DNA from: Mnemiopsis leidyi
Taxonomy: Eukaryota; Ctenophora; Tentaculata; Lobata; Bolinopsidae
Direction: 5' to 3'
NCBI GenBank assembly: GCA_000226015.1
Contig: JH153665.1
Location: 368,410-422,273, forward strand
Length of the DNA stretch: 53,864 bases
A program made the translations under genes and the position numbers. Shown in pieces: positions 1 to 9,900 of the stretch; the stretch's first letter is position 1, and each line of letters begins with the position of its first letter. The notes under the pieces were generated by a model that was not told the DNA's origin, ran no database searches, and was given only the letters and a program-made list of their open reading frames with translations.

Positions 1-563
1 ACAGTTTCATCCAATTTAATACCATCTAAAATATAGTCCATATGTTCATTGTTATTAAAGTCCAAATGTAAAACCTTACACTTCTTAGTATTAAACTCAA
101 GTAACCACTTCCGTTCCCAATCCTCTAAACTATTTAAATCATTATCAACATCAGCCTTGTCAGACAGATTTGCGATGAGTTTTAAGTCATCTGCAAAAAT
201 CTTCACAGTACTTTTCAAACAATCAGGTAGGTCATTGATAAACAGAATAAAAAGTAAAGGACCCAATACTGAACCCTGAGGTATTCCTGATAAAATTTCC
301 TTGAAAGTGGAAAACTTTGTCAGACGTTGCCTGACCTGCTGCCGCGAAGCGGCAGCCCCCGCGCGGCAGCCCCCGCGCGCGGCCGCAACGCAAGGCAAGG
401 AAAACTGACCATTTACAGAAACCCTAAAGTTCCTGCCTGTTAAGAAATCTTTAATAACATCTAACAATTTACCAGTTCCTAAACATTGGAGCTTTAAAAT
501 CAATCTATTATGAGGCACCCGATCAAAGGCCTTCTTAAAATCAAAATACAAAATATCCACTGG
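1..563 (-). mobile_element. 5'-truncated non-LTR retrotransposon, reverse transcriptase fragment
   Basis: Reading the minus strand from about 560 down gives LINE reverse transcriptase blocks in order: FDFKKAFDRVPHNRL, then GRNFRVSVNGQFS, then SGIPQGSVLGPLLFILFIND, then the catalytic-site block KIFADDLKLIANL, then KKCKVLHLDFNNNEHM. These are palm-domain motifs of CR1/Jockey-like elements. The reading frame is interrupted at 317-398 by an 82-bp insertion listed separately; the coding sense resumes after it. The copy stops abruptly near 563, which looks like a 5' truncation, and it runs off the left edge of the window. It is not functional as seen. Confidence 0.88.
317..398. mobile_element. 82-bp GC-rich mini-element (family E, copy 1) inside the LINE
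   Basis: The element starts TTGTCAGACGTTGCC and ends GCAACGCAAGGCAA. The ends are imperfect terminal inverted repeats sharing TTG, C and CGTTGC. It is flanked by a perfect 8-bp duplication GGAAAACT (309-316 and 399-406) and splits the LINE reverse transcriptase frame. The interior is GC-rich with GCTGCCGC hairpin arms. It has no coding capacity. The transposase source is unknown; 8-bp duplications are seen with hAT- and P-like transposases. Confidence 0.85.
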
Positions 564-604
564 AATGTGGATGGTTAATTACAACATACAACATCAAGTG
601 GGAG

Positions 605-807
605 TTGTCGCGGTGATACCCGACTCACGCAGCTAAAGTTAAGCTAAAGCTGAACGAGATCGTTTCGTTAAAACGGTAGACGGATTTAACGGGCGATGCG
701 CGTCCACGATTCTTTGAATCTTACGCTTCGCTCGAGGAGCAGGTGTGACGCGCGCGAAGCGATGACGGTAGGTTGTAAGCCTACAATAGACGGATATAAT
801 CTCATAA
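605..807. mobile_element. GC-rich mini-element (family H, copy 3) carrying a nested G element
   Basis: It starts TTGTCGCGGTGATACCCGA and ends near ATCTCATAA. With the nested 101-bp G element and its 9-bp duplication removed, about 93 bp remain, almost the length of the 94-bp copy at 38506-38599. The shared interior includes CGTTTCGTTA and a following ACGGATA. The flanks AAGTGGGAG and AAGTGGAAA look like a decayed target duplication. It is non-coding. Confidence 0.65.
686..786. mobile_element. 101-bp mini-element (family G, copy 1), nested
   Basis: It begins TTAACGGGCGATGCGCGTC and ends in a terminal hairpin, GTAGGTT and AGCCTAC flanking a short loop. It is flanked by the 9-bp duplication TAGACGGAT (677-685, 787-795). 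It sits inside a family H element, so it is the younger insertion. It shares both ends with the copies at 47286-47375, 51404-51493 and 52171-52248. Confidence 0.82.
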
Positions 808-964
808 AAGTGGAAAGTGAATCGGTGACGCGTTGTTAAATAAAGTGACATGAAACGTAATACTATGTAATGTGTAAGTTAATTAGTTAGTTACTTGATA
901 ATTAAATTAGTTATTTGGTTAGGAAGCCCATTGTTTGCCAAACACTTATATCCCTAAGCAAGCT

Positions 965-1016
965 TAGCGCGTAATTAGGACGGGCGCGCGCAGCGCGAGT
1001 CACAGCGCTATGTTGG
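965..1016. mobile_element. 52-bp GC-rich insertion with 11-bp flanking repeat
   Basis: A 52-bp GC-rich block beginning TAGCGCGTAATTAGG and ending GCGCTATGTTGG lies between two exact copies of CTAAGCAAGCT (954-964 and 1017-1027). The surroundings are AT-rich. It looks like another tiny insertion, but I found no second copy that defines its ends. Confidence 0.5.
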
Positions 1017-1039
1017 CTAAGCAAGCTCATTGTAATTGT

Positions 1040-1080
1040 TTGTCAGACGTTGCCTGACCTGCTGCCGCAACGCAAGGCAA
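1040..1080. mobile_element. 41-bp mini-element (family E, copy 2)
   Basis: Only 41 bp long, with the same ends as the 82-bp copy at 317 (TTGTCAGACGTTGCC at the left, GCAACGCAAGGCAA at the right) and the shared interior CTGACCTGCTGCCGC. It is bounded by a perfect 8-bp duplication GTAATTGT (1032-1039, 1081-1088). It is little more than two terminal repeats joined. Confidence 0.85.
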
Positions 1081-1387
1081 GTAATTGTTAGCAAATATTA
1101 ATTACAGTCATCTAGTGTGTTGCTTTTCGGTTTTATTGTATGTGCTTTATTGCTCTAATTATCGGAGCCCTTTAGCGCGCGTCGCCGCGCGCGCGCCATG
1201 GCACATGGCAAGATAAATGTATTTCATAAGATGAAATCTGTATAAATTTTTAAGTCCCAGTTTGCAGTTTCACCCGACTGCAACTAAAAACCGACTACAG
1301 CCACGCTCTAACCAGAGCAGTGTAAGCTTCTAGTTCAGTGAATTCCTACAGTCCACAGTAAAATTTTATCGCATTGCATATCAGCAA

Positions 1388-1462
1388 TTGTTGATTGTAC
1401 AGCAGCGCGCACCCTCCCGTCATTTTATTCTCTTCGAATGAGGGTCGGACAAAGTCAGACAA
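1388..1462. mobile_element. 75-bp mini-element (family F, copy 1)
   Basis: It is flanked by the 8-bp duplication ATCAGCAA (1380-1387, 1463-1470). Read on the minus strand it begins TTGTCTGACTTTGTCCGACC and runs through GAATAAAATG to GTACAATCAACAA. A second copy at 52129-52283 matches it but is interrupted by a G element. Confidence 0.78.
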
Positions 1463-1609
1463 ATCAGCAATGACCGATCCAAATAGCGTCATGTAGGGCC
1501 TATGCGGCCCATTTCAGCCGGCCTGACAACGTCAGGTCACTCAGGCAATTGATCCACACTATATCACCAACAATTCGTTTGACCATCTGCACACCTCTGC
1601 ACTCTGCAG

Positions 1610-1642
1610 TTGACGAGATGATATCGGGTAACACCCCGACAA
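1610..1642. mobile_element. 33-bp mini-element (family H, copy 1)
   Basis: It begins TTGACGAGATGATATC and ends GGTAACACCCCGACAA, both ends matching the longer H copies at 605 and 38506. The flanks CTCTGCAG (1602-1609) and CTCTGTAG (1643-1650) are an 8-bp duplication with one mismatch. At 33 bp it is an internal-deletion derivative reduced to its ends. Confidence 0.65.
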
Positions 1643-2818
1643 CTCTGTAGAGGAAAAAAATTCATCCTAGTATGGATATTCAATTGCTCATTGTTTATGA
1701 TCAACATGACTCTAACTGTTGGATTGCAACAGTTAATCCAACATTCCCCGATGCTCAAGAGTGCACTGATGAGTTGTTTTGATTACATTATGTGTAACCC
1801 ACTGTTTTTAAGTAAAACGAAACTTTAGTCTGCTCAAACTTAGTCGATTGTTTAAATTGCACTATATAATTTCATATACATATTGCTGTGTAAAATTTGA
1901 TTTTTATTTATTTATTTATTATATCAATAAAATCAATATTAAGCAATAAGAACTGATTAAAATATTAATAAATTTCTTTTTTGCAACAGATGGGTTATCT
2001 TGAAGAATGCTGTGAACAATTATTGAATGCTCCCGCTGTTATATTCCAAATTTACTCTCACACTAACCAAAACTCCAGTAATACAGTGCTACCAGGCTAC
2101 AGACGCTCTTCTGACAATTTATTCCTGTCACTACAGTAAAACCTTGATTTACCGTGCCTCTATTTACCGTGTACCTGTATTTACCAGACGTTTTCCCTTC
2201 CCCCGAAAGGCCCAGTAAATAGAAGTTTGGATGTATTGCAAAATAAGTTCTAAAATTCTGAAAAATTTTCTTAACTTGGCCCTAGATTTATGAAATTCCA
2301 AATAAATAAATAGAAACCAAATTTTACACAGCAATACACTAAGAAGTAGCAGAACCGCCAATTCTCAGCTCCAGCCAAATTTGGACATTCTCCCAGCCCT
2401 GCGAGGCTAGGGCCGAGAATGTCATAATTGCCCCGGCCAAATTCTACCACTGGTTGTTTTCTGCTTAACATTGCATTCCTGCAAGTTTCAGAATTTTTAC
2501 ATTTAATTGGTCAGGACTCAAAGGTTTTGTTTTTCACTTTCGTTCCTTATTTTTCTAATTTGTACTACACCTAGCCTAGAGTCTAATTGGGCTTTGAATT
2601 AGCTTGTTTTCCCATAGGTTCCTTCTTGATGATGTGTTACTGCTTTCGTTTTCCTTAACATCTTAACCATGTTTGCAGAGAGTTTGTTTAAATCAATTTG
2701 GGGTCACCTTTGTTACAATCGACAGTAGTGTGGCACAACTGAACCTCTTACACTCTCAATTTATTTATCTAAATGAAACATGTCATAAAATATAAAATAT
2801 GTATAGTAAAAACTAAAA
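1643..2818. other. Intergenic, upstream of the KDM3-like gene
   Basis: I see no convincing gene here. It contains two oppositely oriented copies of a 3'-tail-like motif, TTGCTGTGTAAAATTTG followed by TTTAT repeats: plus strand near 1882-1920, minus strand near 2300-2340. A third copy lies at 40095. There is also a short iteration of TTTACCGTG around 2145-2190. The last AG before the next start codon is about 12 bases upstream, and no promoter motif can be called with confidence. Confidence 0.45.
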
Positions 2819-5800
2819 ATGGACAACACAGGATTTATGTCAAATACTAATGGAAAGGAAAGCAGTAGCAGTTCAGGGAACCCACAGCTCTCCCAGAGTG
2901 CACCTTTCTTTGGATCATTTTCTCTGACTGCACCTGTATTTCTTGTTCCATCTAGTCAAAGCAATAACATCAATATCACAACTACCCAGCCAAAGTACCG
3001 GCAAATATTTTCCAATGGCCAGCCACCGAATCAAGTTGCAAACCAACCATTGTCTGATTCTAGTCTCCGCTCTCAAGCTATGGATCTGCAAGCTCTCAGT
3101 TCTACTTTAGCTACTCAGCAGGTTCAAAAGTCCCTTCCTGTGCCTCTGTATCAGGGAAAAATACTCAATCCCGTTGCTGTCAAACCTCTCACTGTGAAGA
3201 GTGTCACCAGCAAAAAGTCAAAAGGAAAATCCATCATTAAGCAAAAGCCTGTGAATAAGTTCAGCCCACCCAAACTTCCACCCCAGCTCAGTTCATTCAA
3301 TTTTCCTGACTTATCAACAAACTCTTTAGCCATGATGGATAGAATGGACAGGTCTAGAAAAAGATCAAGAGAGATCAGGGTATATACAAAGGACATCTCT
3401 TGTCAGACTAGTGGCTGGAAGTTTATGTCAGAGATTGGAACTATTGAAGCTATGAAGGAGAAGAACAGAAACAGAGATAGACAAGCGTCTAAATCAACCA
3501 TTATTGCAACTCTCCGAGATGTATACAGGAGATTCAAGCAAAAGATCGAGGGAATGAACTATGATTCACCAGATTCCCATGGATTTCTCATGGACTCAGT
3601 CGTTGAAGACTTTCAAAGATGGCTGAAACAGCAGCATGGAGACTCTAAAAATACCTGCCTGTTATGTGAACAGACGTTTCTTAACGAAAAGGCAGCTCAA
3701 CAACATCTTGTTTCCTCGTGTGTTGTTCTGAGGACTATTTTCACAGAAACTGTGATAGGTCTTCCTCAAGCAATCTCTCAAGAACCAGATGATAAAAGCA
3801 AAACAGATGGGGAGAACAGAGAAAAAGTCTCAAACCCTGGTATTTTTCAAGATATTTTCTCCAAGAGCTACCTTCATGATAACAGTGTGAAGGGTCTTAA
3901 AGGTAAATGTATGTTCTGTGGGGTAACAGTCAAGAAGAAGGAAGTTTCCGAGACGGATATGTATCTTGACAAGAGACATTTGTTTGATTCTTGTATAGTT
4001 TTCAAATCGTTCCTCATATTCCACGGAGACTCATATACTCTGACCACCTCTCAAAAAGTCGGTACATCATGGACGTTTTTGTACTACTACTGTTTGCTTA
4101 ACTACTATGCTTTGAATTTTGAATATGATATACACGATCTGCGATTTTTGCAAGAGGACAAAGCTCACTACATAGTCCAGATCTTAGAGTCAATAACTGA
4201 GAGCATTACACATAGGGCATCAGATTGTCCATTATGTTATTCCAACATTAAAAATTCTATTGTCCTCAAACATCACATCTCCTTTTCGCTGTGTCCCTTT
4301 CTGTTAAAGTTCTACAAAGACATGAGGACTCACGTTGAAAATGTCTGGAAAGTTCCTGGACAGGTCGAAACATTGAGATCGGTCAGCAGTTGTTTCCAAT
4401 ACTTCATGTCTTTTCAGAGCACTGCAAAACCAATCATGATAAAACAGTCCATTTTACCCGATTCTCTTGCATACAAACTTCTGGAGAATGCGATGTACTT
4501 CAAATCTCTAGACCAGAGCTTCAACCTTCAGTATTACAAAGCTCCTAAGGAGACTGCTATCGCTATCAAAATAGAGGAACAGCAACAGCAGTGGGCAGAA
4601 GAGGTACTCCAGTGCAAGAGCAGTGACGTAGCAACCGAGTGTCCGTTCTGTTTCACGACCTTCAACACAGAGAGGAACCTTTTAAAACACATCGTGTACA
4701 TATCCTGTAAAAGTATAAGACCTGTTTGCCAACAGATATATAACCTACTGGAGTACTGTGAGTGGGACGTACAGAACCCCGTAGCTATCATTACCCAGCA
4801 CTCATGCTACATCATCAAACAAGCTGTGTTGAGAGGTGAGTTTGAGATTAACCTTCTGAAGGAGCAGCTGACCGAGTATGTCACCATTGTCACCGCCAAG
4901 TTCCTCAATTTCAACCTCACCGACAGAGTCAAAAGTATTTTGTTTGAGAGCACCGAGAGCTCCATCGTCGAGCCAGCTCTGAACTACGACGAGAATAACC
5001 TCTTTCAGGAGTTTTTCTCATGGGCTAAGCGTATAATCAAGAAGAAGAACGGTGCCATGTGTCCGCTCTGTGGACAAGACAAGGGTCTTTACAATACTCT
5101 GGTGAACCACCTGGCTCTCGGAGCTTGTCCTTATCTGAAACAGTTCCTCAATGTCATGGACGAAATCTACCAGTTTAACCATCTCTTTAGACCTTGTCCA
5201 GCTCCCTCCACAATATTGATCAGCAAAACTAGGTCCATCACCTTCGACTTCGTTCATCATATTCGAAAAGTTTTGTTTCTTTTCAAGGGTTCGACCAAGT
5301 GCAGTTCATTTTTCGATCATGATGAGTTCGAAGCATTCATGATCAACTCTCCTCAAAGTTTTAGTAAACACGCAAACCTGATGTCTTACGTCATCGGAAA
5401 AGAAAGCACAACCTGTTCTTTCTGTTTCATGGACTTCAAATCGCAAGATCACCTCCTTCTCCATCTTCAGTTTCTGCGATGTCCTACCATCATGTGTGTA
5501 GTCGATCTCGTTAAAAATGAATGGAATGTTTGCAGCAAGGGTATGGCTAAAACCGACAAGATGTTAGAGGTTATCAAGATTTACTCCTCCATGTTTGAAA
5601 TGGACCCAAGCACTGTTATATCGTCTGGGAGCATGAAGAGGTACTTCAATGAGAACAACAACATTGCCATGTTGAACAACTTTAAATTCCTCCAGTCCTG
5701 GGCTCAGTCAATGTTTACATATGATTCTCAGTCTACTCTGAACATTTGCAATGCTTGCAATGTGGCTGCTGAACTGATTGAACGACACTTGTGGTTGGAA

Positions 5801-6923
5801 GAGCCTGTTGAGAACTTCTGTCCAGAGATAAAGTCTTATCTTGACTTTCATCGGAGGATGGTATGTAAGAAAGATAATCGTGGGGAGATCAAGGCTTCTT
5901 TTACAGTTACTGATTTGTTTGAGATAAAGAGATTTATCCAGCGCCAATACAGTCACCTACATAAAAGTTCAAAAATGGATATCTGCGGAAAACAGTCGAT
6001 AATCTCTCCCTCACTCCGCAAACAAATCAGAGACTCAATAAACACCACTCTGAAAATTTACCCCAGATACGACGGCTCCATGGAGTCCTTCAGACTGATG
6101 TACGGGACTTCCCCAAGTTTCCTAGCCAACCAGCTGGCTATAGCTGACAAGATAGCCGTCTGCAAGATCTGTTTCTTGTGTGACATCATGTTTCTGACTG
6201 TGGAGGATGTGAGATACCACATAGCTACATTCGAGTGTTGTGTCCTTCAGAACATGCTACAACATGTCAAGGTTCAGGACCAGATAGACCAGGATGTGGT
6301 GAAGTGTGATCTAATCAACGCATACAAGCGCACAGTCGCATACTGCCGGGAGCTTTACCCCAACCTCTACGAAGGAAATCTCTTACTTGTAATGGAGACT
6401 GTTGATTCACAGTGTCATTCCAAACTGTACAACTTCATCATGTCAAAGATACCACGAAATAACCCTTACAAGTGTAGTTTCTGCACTGAAACATTCACCT
6501 CGATGGGCGAGCTATACTCCCACTATAAGAAGGTCCAGTGTCTGGGTCTTAAGGACTGTTTTGGTTTCATCCCCAACAAAGGTCCGTCTGGAGTGAAACA
6601 TCCCTTCCTCCTTGCTGTCTACAAGATCTTCCTAAGCTGCTATAACACTTTTGGTATGCGAAACCAGGCAAAATTGAAAACTCTGCTGGCCGGTGTAAAC
6701 AATTTGGCGGATTCCTACGAGTTCTGGTGCTCCAACTACTGTGATTCTCTCGTGCCAGAATGTCCGTTTTGTGAACAAGATCTCCTCTCTGTCTCCATGA
6801 TTAAAGGACATCCTCTAAACTGCTCCAAACTGAGAGAGAGCAATTTGGAGGTGTTTAGATCTGATAGGTTACAGGATTCATCTTTCATGAAGCAGCAGGG
6901 TCTTGGCTCTTGTAAACTTACAG
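2819..6923 (+). other. First exon of the KDM3-like gene: ten-fold C2HC-like zinc-finger region
   Basis: A single 4.1-kb exon. Residues 1-270 are low-complexity, rich in Ser, Gln and basic residues. Ten cysteine pairs follow near residues 280, 363, 470, 607, 747, 865, 976, 1114, 1218 and 1314. Examples are CLLCEQTF...H...C, CPFCFTTF...H...C and CSFCTETF...H...C. Each has one His and a final Cys rather than two His, and the units are spaced 80-140 residues apart with helical-looking linkers, unlike tandem C2H2 arrays. It ends at the donor CAG/gttagt, phase 1; without splicing, a stop follows two bases later. I do not recognise this array in known KDM3 proteins. Confidence 0.8.
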
Positions 6924-9900
6924 GTTAGTGCATCACCTTGATTAGATCTCTTAATATTTTTGAGCTTTATTTGATCATACTACTTTACTAATCCTTGTAT
7001 CTTGCTGTACGCACCAAATCAAAAGTTCAGACTTGATAAACCTGGATACTTGTGAAGCTTGTTTAAAACCTGCATACATGTTAAGGCCTGGATTTTTCGA
7101 TAAAAGCCTAGATTCTTGTTAAAAGCTTGGATCCTTCTTAAATGCCTAGATCCTCTTTCAAAGCCTGGATCCTTGTTATAAGTCTAGATTCTTATAAAAA
7201 GCCTGGATCCATGTTAAAAGCCTGGATCCATGTTAAATGCCCGGATCCTTGTTAGAAGCCTGAATCCTTCTTATAAGTCTAGATTCTTGTTAAAAAAGCC
7301 TGGATCCATGTTAAAAACCTGGATTCTTGGTAGAAACAAAAGTAACCTCATAAGCACTTAACCCCCAGGAGAGTTACCTCGAGAAGTGACAAAAGAGAGT
7401 GAGGGAGTACCCTTCATGCAGCGATACAGATGTTCTCAGTACCTGGGCTGGATACCACTCTGTTTGGACTGTGCTACCAGTACCTCGAACAACTCTACCA
7501 TTGACGAGGAGACTTGTCGGTTTCTCTGGTTCAGAAGACTTGTCAAGAAGGATACTCGACTTTTTGTCTTTGATTTTGAGAGTTCTCAAACGGCGGCCAA
7601 CGTTTCAAGCTGGGTCCCCTCAAGTAGTAAGTCTACGATTTTGCGTGACTTTTTAATGATTAACTGTTCCTGATCAGTCTCTGCAGTGTATATATGTACA
7701 CTTAACATTGTAGACAGACTTGTAGAGGCTTGACGAGGTATACACGTATACACCGTGTATGCATTTTATAAGTTAAGTACGCACCACACTGTGTTTATGG
7801 ATATTCCATAACCGTGAACTGAACTGTATACTAAGTCTCTGCCTCAGGGAACACTGTTCTAGAACTGGAGGTCGAGTCCGCTAAATACATTCTCAGACAT
7901 CTGCTCCCGCACTTCAACCACCTCATGTCGTTCGAGTTATGGGAACTCGAGAATGTTCCGAACATCAGTGAGTACTTTCTAGAATTGTTTTCTCCGACAA
8001 GGTCTGGTGTAATAGAAGTGTGTAAGAGTGTGTATGTCATGTGTGTTTGTATGTCATGTGTTTAAAAGACCTCAACTGAAGATTCTGGCTGCAACATTAT
8101 TTCGTTAAAATTCCATAACGTTTTATGTAAAATGCTGAGTATTTCTGCATATGATCATTTAATTTCAATATTGCTGCACAAGTTCTTCGCTTTTGCTTTC
8201 GGGAACAGAATATAAAATCTGATTACAAGTTGTAAAAATACACAGATTATCGGCAATGAGTATGAAATCATTGGCGAATGTTTCCATTTTGCTCACGGGT
8301 TTGCTTGATAAACGAAGATAAATGGCCGTGCTATAATTTAGAATGTAAAATTATGGTCGCATATCTTAGGCTTAGAACGCTTTAATGATATTCAAGCAGC
8401 ACCAATTGATAAGTATTAAGTACAACACAACCCTACATATCCAATTCACACATTCTAAATTTTATTATCTAGGATTGAAGCACCAAGTGAAGAATGTCCG
8501 GGAACTATGTGACACTTGTACCACCACACTTTTCAACATCCACCTGTTTTGCCCGAGATGTGGCTACGTTATCTGTATGGACTGTTACAGAGACAGGCTG
8601 GCAGGTTTGTCTTACAGTTCATTGTGGTTTTAACTTCTCGTGACATCCACTACTTTCTAGTAGACAGTGAACATGGTATAGTAAACAAATGAGCCGCGTA
8701 CATCATGGAAAAGCACACTATTTTACAGCCGCGCTGCTATGAAAAGCTCACTATTTTTCGCGCGTCGCCAGCCAAAATACCAAGGTTGATGCGATAAAGT
8801 TCGCGGATCTTGATTGAAGGCAAATTTTCAGGTTTTGTGTCTACGGGACTTGCTGATTGCAGTGACGGGAGTGTCCACAATCTCACATCTCTAGACACTT
8901 GTGTTACTATTCCTCCCAGAGGTAAGTCAGATTAGGTTTTGAAGCTGGATTAAGGTTATCTGCAATAGAATTCACTAAAACAACAATTAGCAGAGCGCAA
9001 TATCAGTATTACAGTTCGTAAACAAGCGTTTACTGATAAATTCTTATTCCTAGTTCATCCTGACCCTACTCAACAAAACACAGATATTTACATTTTTGTA
9101 ATGTGATAGCCATTGTACATTGGTACTTGGTAGTTGTAAGGCTTCATTGAACCTGGAAATTTCGATTTTCCAGGTTGAAAGTTGAAACTGACGTTCATTA
9201 CTTTTATTACCTACACATAGGTGTACATGTATTCACACTCCACATTCACTTGCATTCCATCTACTATATCTCTATATGTATTGTGTAAGCTACGTTACGC
9301 TTTGTTGTCGATGTATAATCCAGTCTATGGACAAATCAGCCGACAAACACTGTACATTTTCAGCCGTTAAACAGATGTGTAGTGCCGTGGAGGCAGTGAA
9401 GGACCTGCACTGTATTTCCGTTATTGATCTCCCCTTCACTAGATGTCCCTCTGGGGGTGAGTTTAGCAGAGTTTGTCATTTTGGCATTATTCCAAACAGA
9501 GAGAAAAATGAGAGTTTGTCGTTTTGGCATTGTACCAATACAGTAGCAGCTCATTAGATCTATAGATTTAACTGTTTTTAACTCACATCTAAACAACTAT
9601 ACAGATGCTCCTCACGATTTGATCTGTCACGGGCAAGTGTTAGCCCTGAAGAACGGCAACAACCCTGACAACATTGCTCTCTTCTCCAAGTTTCATCAGA
9701 AAGGGAATGCTGTAGTGGTGTACGGCGGCAGAGATCAGATAAACAGTACTTTGTGGGCACCTGAGAGTTTCAGCAAACACTTTGGTGGGTTCTCTATTGT
9801 TTAGTAACGTAACAATTTTATTTCTTAATCATGGGAACACTTAAGAGCTGCATATCGAAACATTTTGAAAGCGTACCAACTGTAAGGTCTATTGTATTCA

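Noticed and set aside
686..786. Helitron interpretation of family G (TC start and 3' hairpin)
   Set aside because: Helitrons insert between A and T without target duplication and end in CTRR; these copies have 9-10-bp duplications and end CCTACA.
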